Origin: Eudorina sp. 2006-703-Eu-15
Taxonomy: Eukaryota > Chlorophyta > Chlorophyceae > Chlamydomonadales > Volvocaceae
Reading direction: 5' to 3'
DNA: 64,000 bases
NCBI GenBank assembly: GCA_003117195.1
Contig: BDSI01000124.1
Location: 303,753-367,752, forward strand
Shown here: positions 1 to 11,748 of the stretch, one piece after another
Position numbering within the stretch: the first letter of the stretch is position 1
Layout of the letters: the number at the start of each line of letters is the position of its first letter
The notes under the pieces: generated by a model
Database searches by the model: none
Seen by the model: only the letters and a program-made list of their open reading frames with translations
Told to the model about the DNA's origin: nothing
Translations under genes and position numbers: made by a program

Positions 1-610
1 TAGCAAGGCCGCGTGGCCGGTAGGTGCTCTGCATCGCGGGTTGCCCGTGCGCGTGTCAGTTGTGGCTGTTGTAGGGAACGAGCAAAGTTGCTGACTTTCT
101 GCTTTCTTGTACGTTGTACGTTTACTTATATAAACTGTGATATTTATCCTGGACAATGTTAGTTTCGGGTCGGTTTTGATGTGTTCTGGTACTAATTTCA
201 GAATGATGCCTGTGCCTGACAGTTGTATCTGTAGTGGCCCTCCATCCCGGCCCACCATTATCACAACCGATGGAGCCACACGAATTAGCTACAGTCTATC
301 GGCATCCGCTGTGGTTCATAGCACCTGGGAACAGTGTTGCTGTCTTAAACAAAATAAATATTTACTGGCCGAAACCCCGGAATATCTTCATTTCCCTGAA
401 AACCTGCGAGATTTCATTCATTTGACGCGATAGGGAGCTGGAAATCTGCCCTGCCAACTACTTTCCGGACTACCGAAAGCGCCTGGAAATCTGCAGGCGC
501 AGGGGCGATTCCTGCGTCGTACACCTGTCTACCAAGACGCCTCATCCTCTACACATCTGTCTATCTACGAACGATAAAAGACGTTTTACGACATTTCCGA
601 ACGCTGCGCG
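1..610. other. Left-edge sequence, no gene recognised
   Basis: I see no convincing coding exon here. Short open frames exist on both strands but none has family-like motifs or the GC-rich third positions of the real exons in this window. The right part probably holds the end of the neighbouring minus-strand GDPD transcript. The rest may be the flank of a gene outside the window. Confidence 0.5.
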
Positions 611-615
611 TTACA
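611..615 (-). terminator. TGTAA polyadenylation signal of the compact GDPD gene
   Basis: TGTAA on the minus strand, about 140 nt past the stop codon at 754-756. TGTAA is the usual polyadenylation signal of Chlamydomonas and Volvox transcripts, so cleavage is expected some 10-20 nt further on, near 595-600. Confidence 0.6.
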
Positions 616-753
616 GACGTCCACCGTTAGTTGCTGTCGCTGCTGCTGCTGCTGCTTGCTGTCGCTGCTCCACGTCAATGCAAAGTCCGCCTGTATTGTG
701 GTCGGCATGGACACCCAGCTGCGCTGCATCGATGGGCAACACAGGCGGCGCCA

Positions 754-2114
754 TCACGTCCCGCCGGGGTCCCTCCGGGCGCCGCCACCGGCTGTGCCAT
801 CGCCCCGCCGGGCGGCCACCCAGCGCAGCAGCCGTGACGGGTTGTCCGTGCAGAGCGCGTTCGCGCCGGCCGCAGTGCACTCCGCAAAGGCCGCCTCGTC
901 GTTGACGTCGCCAAACACCACCACCGAGACCCCCCTGCGGCCGGGACACGACGCCAAACGGTCATCTAGGGCTACACGACCTACCGTCAGAAGCGCTCAA
1001 GCACTGCTCTTGCACTTGCGGAATGCCTTGTTTGGTTCCCGTCCGAGGCTGGAACCAGACCAGCCTTGATTGATTGTGTGGTGGTCATGCTGACGTGCTG
1101 GGCACGTAGGTGCGTTCGGGTGAAAGGGGCATATGTGCGTGCGAGTACAGGTACGGTGAAGACCCTGACAGTTCGGCATCAGGCGGCCGAGCGACGCCGG
1201 GAGGCACAGCATCCCGTCCCTCCGAGCCTGATTTCCTCCGGGCCTGGTTTCGGATCTGCCGCGACACGTCAGGGGAGCACCAGCGGTGCGACAACTTGCC
1301 TGGCATTCAGTGCGCGGAAGAAAGCCGGGAGAACCAGACTGGGACGCAACCACGGTGAAATGGTCAGCCGCTGTGGGATGATGATTGCGCTTTCATAAAT
1401 GTGGACGTCGTCGAGGCGACCGGCGTAGTAGGCCGCGACCAGGAGGTATGCCCGCCTTGCTGACGTGAAGAGCGGCACATTTGGGTTTGCGTTGTACAGG
1501 TCGTTGTTAACCGAATGCAAGAAGCTTCCCCAAAGCACCAGCTTCTCCCGGTTATATTTCTGCACCAAGTCGCTGACCACATGTACAAGCTCTCGTGAAT
1601 GAACCTTCAGGTCGATTTGAATGGCCACTTTCGGGTGTTGACGGAAGACTTCCTCAAGCAGCGGGATCCGAGCGTGTTCAGAATTCGTTGCTTTCGATGC
1701 TGAAGGCCCCAATTTAGGCAAGTCCGTATAGTTGAAGTCCGCGATGGTTTTCCCGCGAAACGCGGGGCCACACAAACGGCCGAGCTCCTTGTCATGAAAG
1801 ACAGCGGCTAATCCATCACGCGTAAGTTGAACATCCAACTCGAGCACGTCGACGCCGAGAGCCGCAGAATTGTTGAAAGCGGGCAACGTATTCTCAACGA
1901 AGAACCGCCCACTTGCGTCACGCTCAAGGTTCCCCCCTCGGTGGCTGTACACAAATATTGGAAATCGAATAGGCGGTGTTTGCTTCGGAAGGCGACCGCT
2001 CTGACTCGGGTATGGACAGCGGGTTGGTGCTATCCAAGTCAAATAACGATATGCGAGCACTGCGAGGATCGATGCCATTCGGCTGCAGGACTTATCGGTT
2101 ATGACATAGAACAA
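754..2114 (-). CDS. Glycerophosphodiester phosphodiesterase, GDPD1/3-like (compact tandem copy)
   Basis: Coding exons: 2114-1300 and 934-754, giving 331 residues from the ATG at 2114, or 319 from the in-frame ATG at 2078, which starts a hydrophobic N-terminal segment that could be a membrane anchor. The family hydrolyses glycerophosphodiesters or lysophospholipids to glycerol-3-phosphate or lysophosphatidate and an alcohol. Visible motifs (numbering from 2114): HRGG at 58-61, E74-N75 in ENTLPAF, LELD at 91-94 followed by TRDG, FHD at 106-108, then IPLLEEVF and IDLKV. The last exon carries the closing strand and the GAN.LCTDNPSRLL ending typical of the family. The intron (1299-935) has a GC donor, AG|GCAAGT. 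The reading phase (2+1 nt) and the protein alignment fit exactly only at that site. It lies head-to-tail with a much longer paralogue upstream. Substrate is not predictable. Confidence 0.9.
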
Positions 2115-3168
2115 ACCGGTCTAGAGTTCTCAACAATGTGTCTCAGTTGCCCGCAAGGTGGCCCCTCGGGCCTGTCGTACATGAGACCAACGCGCCCGGT
2201 TCCTGGGGCAACACCTTCCGAGACGGTGCCATGCATCGCAGCCGGGCGCACCCCCCGTGCATCCCGGCTGGCCAGACACGCACTGCGTTCCGCAGAGCGT
2301 GCCGCCAGCTCGCTCGCCTCCGAAACCCCTGACGGTAAAAAAAACAGTACTGCAGCCGAAAATATATTCGTGGAGGCGGCGCCCCCACCGGCGAGCGACG
2401 ACACCCTTGCTTGCAGTGTGTGAAGTGCAGAATGCAATCCACGCGTTTCCGCGCGTCGTGCCTGCTGGTGCGCTTCGTCGCCGTACGTACGAGATCGGGG
2501 TTACGTGATACGAACACATGTTGGCCTGCCGTACGTACGGCAGGCCACGCGTGCACCATGAATGCGCCATGATTTAACGAAGGCGACGAGATGTTTCCAG
2601 CATTACGGGTTTACGACAGATTACGACAAGTACTCGAGCACTGCTTCAGCGCAACCGACCCTTGAAGCCAACACGCAGGCATGGCATCCGACCCAGGCGC
2701 CACGTCCCCAACCGTCGGGACGTTTCAGTCACGCAGCCCGACGTATCCTAACCGCTCTCCGAAACCAGTCACGGGGGAGCAACCGTCACGCCCAACCGCC
2801 TCTTGCTCTCTTCTTCTCTCCCCCTCAGATATGCACCGCTCTGCGGTGCTGCTCCACGACGGTGCTCGCCCCGCGCCCACGCTGCGCCGCCCCAGCCCAC
2901 AGCCAAACACCCAACGCCCCCTCCTGCACCCAGCCCGCAGTACCCGACCACGGACCGGCCCATCCACTTCGACGCCGCGGTCCCACTCGGCCGCCCTCCC
3001 CCCCACGCCGCCACCCCTCCGAGTCCCGCGTGCCGATGCGTCCAATGTGGGAATTCCCCATCCCCCGCCTCGTGTTGGATCAGTGATCAAGCAACACGAC
3101 GCAATACACGTCACGTGGCACGGTAGACCCCGCAAGGGTTGATTGTGACGATGGTTGGGATGCCGTTC
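2115..3168. other. Spacer between the two GDPD genes
   Basis: This is the promoter side of the compact GDPD gene and the 3' flank of the expanded one. Open frames on both strands here are GC-rich chance frames with no recognisable motif. No minus-strand TGTAA was found close to the expanded gene's stop codon, so its transcript end is unknown. The stretch contains a perfect palindrome at 2522-2547. Confidence 0.5.
2522..2547. repeat. 26-bp perfect palindrome
   Basis: Two 13-base arms, TGGCCTGCCGTAC and its exact reverse complement, abut with no loop. It lies about 410 bp upstream of the compact GDPD start codon. It could be a binding site for a dimeric regulator or a chance or transposon-end remnant. 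The sequence does not decide between these. Confidence 0.7.
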
Positions 3169-4731
3169 CTATCCGGCGGGGCTGCCCAGCTCCGCCCCTG
3201 TCGCCGTCAGAGGTGCCAGAGGGCCCCCGCCTCCTTGCCCCCGGACGAAGGCGACCAGTCTTGAGGGCGCATCCGTCGCGATCGCGTTGGCGCCGCTGCG
3301 CCTGCGGGGTGCGGGCGGGGCAGCAACCGCGGAGCGTGAAGGGGCCGCCCGACAGAGATCCGTGTGAACCACACACACACACGCCGTTTCTTCTTTAAAC
3401 ACACCCGCAGCGTCCGCGGCAGGCAGCCGCACCCGTGGCTGCAGGATGTAAGGGCTTGTATCGGACTGTACGACGCTGTACGACCCGTCACGAGGCCGAG
3501 GTGCAATGCTTTGTATGACAACTGACAAGCCTGGAAAATGCACCTGGCTTCGGCACAGTTAGAGCACCGGATCGGGTAGGACGTATAGGACGGTAGGAGC
3601 GACTGACCCCGACGGATCTCACCTGCACAGCTCGAATCGGTGCCGGTCGTTGAGGCACCCAAAGAGGACCACGGCCACACCGCGGCGGTTCAGGGCGGCG
3701 AACCAGCCTGGATCCATGAAATAGTACGTCAGCCGTATACATCGGCCGCTTCGTCGATGGCCGCTGCTGTCGGCGGCCGTGTCGGCCCCTCCTGCTCCAG
3801 GACCGCTGACTTGACCGCCGCCGCCCTCGGCCCCCTCCTCCTCGTCCGCGTCCGTGCTCTCGTCGCCAGGGCCACCCGCAGCGCCAACGCCGTCGTGGCC
3901 ATCACAGCCGCCGCCGCCGCCGCCTGCACCACCGGCAGGGGGTCCGGCCGGCAACCGTGTCCTGTCCTGTTTGCTGCGGTGTGGTGAGGAGAAGCTTCGG
4001 CGCGTATTCATTCCATGCACATGCACATACCCACCAACGCGTTTACTCATCCTGACCCACAGGGTCAACGGTACCCTATCCCTTTTTCTGCATAATGTCA
4101 TTCCTTCACGCACTCACACACTCACGTACTTACGCACTCACGTACTCACGTACTCAACTCACCACCAGGAGGATCCGCCGCAGCGCCGCCGCCACCGTCC
4201 GGGCGGCAGGCACCGCCGCCGCGGGCGCCCCGCCCCAGCGCCATCAGGTGCAGTCTCCAGGGCACCACAATGGCGGATTCGTAGATGTGGAGGTAGCGCA
4301 GCAGGCCCAGCTTGTAGGCGGCCTTGTGGCGGTCACCGACAAGCAAGGGGGGGGGCCAGGGCGTGGTGTTCAGGAGGACTGAGCCGCGAGACGGACAGGC
4401 GGTGGGTGTGCTTTGCAAGTTAACACGGGAGGTGTTCGGGTTCAGGTCAATATCAGTATTATGTATTAGGGAGGTTACAGCGGACCATCGGTGTCATCGG
4501 TGACAGCCAAAGCTTCCTCAGCATACAGTAGCGCATATGCAGGTCGTATGCTGCGAGGATGGCGTGCGGATTGTACCGGGTGTAGGGAACAAGGTCAGGC
4601 AGGTGGGTCGCGAGCGTGGGCAGGAGGAGGAGGAGCGGCGAGGGGGTCGTGGGAAAGCCGGGTGGGAAGCTGCGGCGGGCTGTGGAGACAGGCGTGAAGG
4701 AATGCAATCAGGGGTAAGGACGTCGGGCGAG

Positions 4732-4788
<57 letters not shown>

Positions 4789-7700
4789 GTTTCGACCCGT
4801 GGGTCACCCACCAGCATCACCAGAGCTCGCTGGAAGGAGGCGAACAGGGGAACCTCCGGCGCAGCCGCCAGGCACCGGGCGACGGTCCGCTGACGGAAGG
4901 ACCCCCACAGCAGGCGGCTGCTGCGCCCCTGATACCGGGCGGCGAGACCGGCGACCGCAGCCACCAGGCGCGGGTCGTCCACCTTGACGTCCACCTGTTG
5001 CCCACGGAGGGGCCCATGGACCGACCCGTGGGTCAATGGCGACGTGAGCCACCAACCAAGCACGAGCCCGCATGCGTGATGGGGAGCGTGGGTGGTCATG
5101 GGCCATATCGAGGAGGGCAACACGGGATGGCTGCGAGCTCGACCCTCGACGGGCGATGCTGGCAGACAGCTAGACGGGGCTGGGCTCTCGAATGAATTGG
5201 AGCTCAGCGGAGCCCATGCAGCAGCGCGGGCATTTTTTTATCCTAACCCTGCGCCTCTGCCCCAGTCAATCTCCTGTGACTCGCTGACCGGATGGAGACG
5301 GATCCAGACCGACCCGCCGCGGTGTCCTGCTGCCGGGCCGGCCATGTCTGCCCCAAGTGATGCACCTTGGGGCATGTTTGTGACTAGCTAGGGTATGTGC
5401 AGCCTAGGCCCTTGACCTGCATTTGACACGCATGGCACTGCCTCGCCACCCGAAGATGCGCGTACGACAGTACGGCACACCTGCACCGGGACATCGGGGA
5501 AGCGCGCGAAGACCTCCTCCAGGAGGGGAATACTGTCGTACTCGTGCGCCGTGTCGTCGACCGCCCGGTCTGCCGCTCCCGCTTCCGTCGGCGCTGGGCC
5601 CCCGCCCAGCCGGGGCTTGTCGTCCGCTTCCGGGGCAGGCCCGCGGCCGACACTGCCAAGGTCGCCGTCGGGCAGAACGTTCCCGGCATCGCTGCAGGTG
5701 CAGCTGCTGCAGGTGCTGCTGTTGCTATGTGTTTGGGAGATGTCTGCTGCCATGGCGGGGCTGCGGCGATCACCGCCGAGCCCGAAAGAGCGGCCGCCGC
5801 TGTCGCAGCCGCTGGTCAGCCGCCGAAACACGGCCGCAGCGCAGATGGAGGCCCTCTGTGCGTTACTGAGGCTCGGCTTGGTGCGGCCGTCGTGGTTGCT
5901 GTCGTCGACGGCCTCGGTACAGCTATCGCCGCGGCTTCCAGCACTTTTGCCGCTACTGCTGCCGTTGGTACTGCCGTCGCTACTGCTACTGTTGCTGCTG
6001 CTACTGCTGTGGCTCCGCACGTGACAGGTCCCTTCTTCTTCTAGATGGGCCCCGCCACCGCCGTAGCCGCAGCTGCTCCACATGACGGAGCTGGCCGTAC
6101 TGTCGTACCTTGCAATGATGATCTCCCGGAGCTCCGTACTCCGCGGCCGGCATGACTCCGCTGCGTCGCAGGCCCCTCCGCGGCACCCGTCAACACCGCC
6201 ACAGCTGTGCCCACACCGCCCGGCATCGACTCTCAGGTCAACCACATCATCTTTTGTGATGCTAACGCTGGCTAGCGCAGACTGACCCTCGCACGGGGTA
6301 CGTGGCTGCATGCCCAGGCAGCTCGCAGGACGGTCATCGGCGGTCCGGGTGGTGGGGCTTCCGCCGCTGCCCGCGCGCAGCCATGGCCACCAGACCCGCC
6401 CCTGCGCGCGGGCTTGGACTTCGGGGCGGCGTCCACGGCCGCCGCCACCACCCCCGCCTCCGTCACCGCCGCCACTGCCGCGGGGCTCTGCGGCGCCGTC
6501 GCCGCGCCCTTGACGTGCGTCAGCGAGGCCCCGGTCTGCAACGCAGTCAGCGCTGCCGTCGTCGTCGCCGCCGTCGCCTCGTTTGCCCGTCTCCTCATCG
6601 CCGCAACTGCTACTGCCATTCCTACTGCTGCTACTGCTGCTGTTGCTGCTGAAGTTGTCACTGAGCTGTTCCGGTTCATGGCTGCGGCCCAGGGCGGTCT
6701 CGCCGGGCTTGCTCTCGGTGTGGGGCGCGTAGCCATGGCACCTGGTGGGCTGAGATGGCGTAAGGGCAGAGAGGGTACGCGATGCCGTCAGCGGGTTGCA
6801 AGGAAGGCAGTTCGTGCCACTGCGAACATGCGAAGGCACGGTCGAACTGCCTCGACGCCGTAGGGAAGGCCGTCACCGGCCGGCAGGCCGGCTGGCTGTT
6901 CACCGATGTGACCCACCGGTCCCACTGCGACACGAGTGCTGTACGGAAGAAGATCTCTTACGGGACGTGGTAAAAGGCTGTGGACCCCAATACGCTTTTA
7001 CCAGTCCACGCACATGGTAATGTAACCGTTACAAGGTGGACCCGTGTCCCGGCACATGGTAGTGCCCATCGACTGTACCGCTTAACAACCTGAAGGCGGC
7101 CTCCGCAGTGCTCCCCCTTTGCTGTTGCTGCTAGTAAATGTAACCGTTACAAGGTGGACCCGTGTCCCGACCGGGTGTTCCAACGGGCCCAGATAGCTTG
7201 TAGGCGCCTCATCTCATCAAACCCTACCAAGGACTGCGCACCCATCCTCCATCCCCCGGGGGAGGGTGTTCATGCAGCCATACCGGCCAACACACCAGGT
7301 TGCTGCTGCTACTTCTGCTGCTGCTGCCACCTCTCTGTTCAAGGCCAATCAGATGCACCTCGAGGCCAATCAACGGATCACCACCTTTGCGACATGAACG
7401 CCGCCTTGTGCGCCGCCGCTACCGCATGCGCACGCACGCAACTTATGCAAACTGGCCGACCGCGCCCCAGCCAGTCCCGTACTCACCTGGTCGTACAGTA
7501 CGGCAACGTGCTCCTCCTGGGCTCCCTTCCTCCGCCCGCGCCGCCGCCCCAGCGGCAGGAGCCCGCAGCCGCTCCCCCGCGCCGGTCGGGCGAAGAGGTT
7601 GTGTCCCGGCTGCGGCCGCAGGCGGGGCAGCTGCGGACGGTCCAGGTCTCGTATGCGCTGCCGGCGAAAGGCCCGGCCGCACATTCGCTCCAGAGTGGCG

Positions 7701-8990
7701 TCATGGAAAACCACCACGCGACCGTCGCGCGTCAGCTGACGGGGGAGGTGGCGGTGGCGTGCAAGAGGCACGAGAGCGGGTTTGTAACAGTGAGAGAATC
7801 AGGCAGTCGATAGATGTTGCGGTCTGGGGCTGGGGGTCTGGGGCCACATGAGGCAGCCTCTGCGCTCTGCCACTGACCGCTTACCTGGTTGCTGGTTGGC
7901 AGCCTGACAGGCGCGCCAAAGCTGGCGTGGCAGGCCGTGGCGGGCCCGCTACACGGCAAACGGCAAACAATCGTGTCCGTCCAACCAGCAACCGAAGTGC
8001 TCATCTCAAATTTGCAACGCATGTTGGTGCTCGGTGGCGAGCGGGGCGTAATCAATATGCAAGTTAGTCAAATTTGACCACCTCCCATACATCACCAGCT
8101 GCTGTCGTACATACCTGTACGTCAAGTTCCAGAAGATCCGCCCCAACCGCCACGCTGTGCTCGAAGGCCTGAGAGGGCGAAGGAGTGAAGCGGAGCACGC
8201 GGCAGTTGGCGACGAGTTGGCGACGGTTGAGGATTGTAATGGTGGTCGCGGCTACCAACACCGGCGGACGTCTCCTGCCTGATTCAGCGGCAGGGCTGCC
8301 GACAACTGCAGTTGGCGGGACCACGATGCTGGAACGTTTACAGCACTTCAATCCCACCGTCCAACCTACCGCCCGAAACCCGAAACCCATTACACAACCT
8401 GTCCGCAGCCTATAGCCCACCCTGGTCCCAACCCACCGTCAACGTGTTCTCTATGAGAGGGAGCTGGTGCCTGCACGCGTAGCACCTGCAGGCCGGACGA
8501 GCGCCTGGCTGGCCGCCGGCGGTGCCAACCGCCGCACCGACCCACGGGTCCGCGTCTAAACCCGCAGGGACGCCCCCGTGCAGCTGCTGACCGTGAGGCG
8601 GGTCGGCGGCCTCGGGCGCGCCGGTACCCGCTGTTGGCCCAGCGGGGCGGCGGTGGGCTGAAGGCCCTAGAGGTCGATCCAGGCTGCCGCCCCGATGGCT
8701 GTAGACGGCGATGGGGAAGGAGATGATGGGCGTGGGACGCGGTGTGGGGCTGTGGCGGGAGGCGCTCCCGGAAGGGCCCGCCGGCGGGACTGCCGTGATG
8801 GTGGGTCCATGGCGGTCGCCAGGTGGGGAGGCATCCCGGTTGTGGACAGCTGTGGGGCACCCCTGCCGGCCTCCATGTGGATCCCCGGCCGGTGGACGCT
8901 GGGTCGACAGTGGGCGGCGCGCCGGTGGCGGAGCGGAGTGGTGGTCGCGCTGACCCGGGAAATCCTCATTCGGCGAGACCACTTCAGAAC

Positions 8991-9043
<53 letters not shown>

Positions 9044-9369
9044 GGCGGCGGCGGCGGCGGCGGCGGCAGCGGGGGCGGCCGCTGATGACCGCCATGATGA
9101 CGTTGGCGTGAATGACTCTGGCTGCCTCCTGGCTCTTCATGCTGCTTCCGAGACGGCTCTTCCGGCGGTGGCGGCGGGTTCGACGGTGCCGTGCTGCCCT
9201 CCGCCGCCGCCGCCGCCGCCGCCGTCGCCGCCGGGTCGCCGGGTCGCGCGCGGAAGGCGGTGCCGACGGGGTCCGGATCCACGAGCCACGGGTGCAGCAG
9301 CAGCAGGTAGAGCAGGAGCGACGAGTGGAAGAGCAGGGACCAGGCGGCCTGCATGCGGTCATGTGACAA
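3169..9369 (-). CDS. Glycerophosphodiester phosphodiesterase, GDPD1/3-like (expanded tandem copy)
   Basis: Exons supported by splice sites and phase: 9369-8437, 8168-8115, 7735-7487, one ending at 5481, 4994-4812, 4322-4163, 3923-3623 and 3301-3169. The exon ending at 5481 has an unresolved start: its frame is open back to 6839 through Ser/Gly/Asp-rich sequence. Exon 1 encodes a hydrophobic N-terminal segment (residues 12-30), a Pro-rich region with 17 glutamines (110-126), HRGG at 225-228 and ENT at 307-309. The gap between HRGG and ENT is about 75 residues, against 12 in the neighbouring copy, unless an in-frame intron is removed. Later exons supply LLELDVQ, LTRDG...FHD, IPLLEEVF, VDVKV, HIYESAIVVP, WFAALNRRGVAVVLF and GANAIATDAPSRL. 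All catalytic motifs are kept, so it is probably active. Total length is uncertain because of the fifth exon. Exon 6 ends at CTG|GTGGGT, and the next exon's acceptor (ACAAG) is weak. Confidence 0.8.
4731..4787. repeat. (CAGG)n microsatellite
   Basis: About 14 perfect tetranucleotide units in an intron of the expanded GDPD gene, starting about 25 nt past the splice donor at 4811/4810. On the gene's strand it reads as CCTG units. No function is implied. Confidence 0.95.
7019..7170. repeat. 33-bp direct repeat in a GDPD intron
   Basis: The same 33 bases occur at 7019-7051 and 7138-7170, 119 bp apart, inside the intron between exons 3 and 4 of the expanded GDPD gene. Each copy contains the near-palindrome TGTAACCGTTACA. 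This suggests a local duplication or the footprint of a small mobile element. Confidence 0.85.
8991..9069. repeat. CTG/CGG triplet array coding poly-Gln and poly-Pro
   Basis: A run of CTG units followed by CGG units. Read on the minus strand within exon 1 of the expanded GDPD gene, it encodes a proline run followed by 17 glutamines. The codons are nearly uniform, so the array could change length by slippage. Confidence 0.95.
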
Positions 9370-11748
9370 GCAGCTGGCAAGTTACACGTAGCAAGGTGCA
9401 CGTCAGAACAAATCAGCGCACAAGTAGGAACTTGAGCAAGTAGCAGCAGATCACGCGCTTTAGGCATGTTATGGCGACTAGCAGGCAGGGCACCGAGGCT
9501 CCGAGGGGCGGCGTGGCGGACACTGGCCGGATGAATGCCGCCCCTGGCGGCGCCGACAGCGGCCGGCCGTTGCAGATCGCGGCAACGGTTGGGAGGAGCA
9601 GTGAGCGCTACGCTACGCCGCCGCTGCATGCCACGGTGCCACCGTCCAGTCCGTCCTTGATGTCGAGATGCGGCCGTAGCTACGCGCGCGTGTCCCTCAC
9701 CACAAGGGGTTGCAGGAGGGGCCAGCGGAGGCAAGGGGAGAGGTTGGACAGCTCCAGAACCATCCAGAAGCCGCTCCAGGCCACACTGGGGCGCACGTGG
9801 GCTCTCCCGCGACCCTGCTGCGGTTTCGGCCGCCTGGATGTGCGGCTTCTCAAGGTGACACATAAGCACGCGTGACAAGCATTGCAAACCGTCGGGGGCA
9901 GGGCCAAGGTGCGTATGTGGCAACATAGGTGCAGGGAATGACGGTATTAAGCTAAAGGAAAGATGGCCGTTTGATGGGGTGTTGTTTCGGGGGACGTATG
10001 GGCATGGGAAAGCGCAAGCGGAAACCCAATGACGGGGATGCATCACAGATAAACACACACGCTTACGGACATCCGACGACGTCCTCGCATGAGAGCATGA
10101 GGAATTACCGGTACTAAGGTCCTGTTCGATGAAGCATCCAGCAAGCCGTAAAGGTTCTGTGGCGCCAATGCCGCCGTGACCCTTCAGTGACCCACGGGTC
10201 CGAACAACGGACACAAGATGTACCCTGAGTGGATCTATTCTTGCATGCACTTGTTGCGTGATGCCTCTGTTCGGAGGAGTGCAGTCTTGATATATGGAAA
10301 CGCAAAGCCTTTCCGTGCTGCGAGTTTTTCTGCAGACTTTGCACCTGACCACTAGGCTAGTCTAGTCTAGGTTTAGGGCGGCTGTGGCAATCTTCGTCGC
10401 TTAGGCAACCATACTGAGGTCTTCGCAAAAGCAAGGTCGGGGTCAGCTGAGAGGTAATGAACGGTACTATGTTGCCTTAGATGATAGCCGTCCTTCTGTC
10501 CGAGCGGGACGGTCAGCTGTCAAAACCCTGGGCTGTGCGACCGCAGCAGCCTTTGACGATCTCCAATCACGCGTTGGAAAGGTCCATCGCACGAGTGCCA
10601 CCGAACGCCAACTGTGCTGACTGTTTTTTCATGTACAGACCCCGTCAGCTGTCGTTCAGGTGTCTGGCAACATGGCAACTCATTATAAAATATACCTGTG
10701 ACGATGAACGGAATGACACCATTTCGCGTCCATTTGTTATCCCTGATGCCAATCAGGGCAGACAATCCGTCACCGACACCTACGCCACAACCTTCACGCC
10801 TAAGTTGTCTCTGCATGCTGCCAACGGGCAGCCCCTGCGCGCCTGCGGACACAGAAACCTGCATGTCAGCCCACGTCAGTTGCGTCTATCTCTGCTTAAT
10901 CTCTGCCTGTTTACCCTAAAATCTTGCACGACAAGATAGCTGGTGCCTACGCTTGGCCGTCACGTCCTGTACTGCGGTCATCCTCAGCAAGCCCATGCAA
11001 CCGTCGGCGCGCTCTGGCCGCATGCCTGCGTCCTTGCTACATATCACAACCCTCAAAACTTGCGATAGCGTTTCACCGAACCGGATACCCCAGGGTGCGT
11101 TACCCCCGGTGCGATATCAGCCTGCTGAACCCTGAGCACCCAAAGAGCTAAAACACGGAAGGCTGCGCGCTCGCATCCACCAGTGCCCCCACCACCCCTG
11201 ATCCCAATCCATACCGCCATCAACATGCTATCCCGCCCTCGACGATGTACGCGTGTCTGTTGTCTATCAGCAGCTATCATCCCCGGTCAGCAGTGTTGAG
11301 TGTCAAACGGCAAGAACGTCAGCGACTCGGTTGGCACAAACACTCTCGACGTCAGAGCCCAGTTCCGGTGAAAAGCTGCGCCAGGTGGCCGGGGTTGCAA
11401 AGACCCAGGCCAGCATTGCGCGTCCATCTCCGCTCAGAAGAGTGACCTTCCCCCCGTCGGCGCCCTGCCCGCGCTGGTCCCGACTGAGGGCCCAACACGG
11501 CGCAAACAGGCGCCCCGTCGCACTTGGTTCCGGCCCCATTTGCCGCCGGTACTTATGACCCCACGAGAGATTCGAGGCCACGTTTGCAACCCGCGACCCG
11601 TCCCTAAACCTCACGCACCAACGAATCGGCAGCACCGACAGGGCAGCCGCCACCTGAGACGGCCCGTGGCCGGGCGCAACTGCTTTATCCGCTCTCTGCC
11701 GGTTGATACTGTGAAAGAATAGGGCACGAACAATCCCCTGCTCATGCT
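9370..11748. other. Spacer between GDPD and eIF3d, no gene recognised
   Basis: It holds the 5' flank of the expanded GDPD gene and the 3' flank of eIF3d. The longest open frames are one of 152 codons at 10481-10939 (+) and one of 116 codons at 11303-11653 (-). Neither shows motifs or spliced continuations that I recognise, and the minus-strand one may lie in the eIF3d 3' untranslated region. No TGTAA was seen close downstream of the eIF3d stop. Confidence 0.5.

Noticed and set aside
5460..8120. Recurring GTACGACAGTAC-like motif near several GDPD exon ends, considered as introner-type intron ends
   Set aside because: Some instances lie inside coding sequence (Tyr-Asp-Ser codons), and the introns share no longer homology, so a common mobile origin is not supported.
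8667..10352. A 561-codon open frame on the minus strand overlapping the expanded GDPD gene
   Set aside because: It runs through CTG/CGG repeats in a different frame from the conserved GDPD exon, and its upstream half has no motif. GC-rich DNA keeps such frames open by chance.
11303..11653. 116-codon minus-strand frame just past the eIF3d stop
   Set aside because: No recognisable motif, and it lies where the eIF3d 3' untranslated region is expected.
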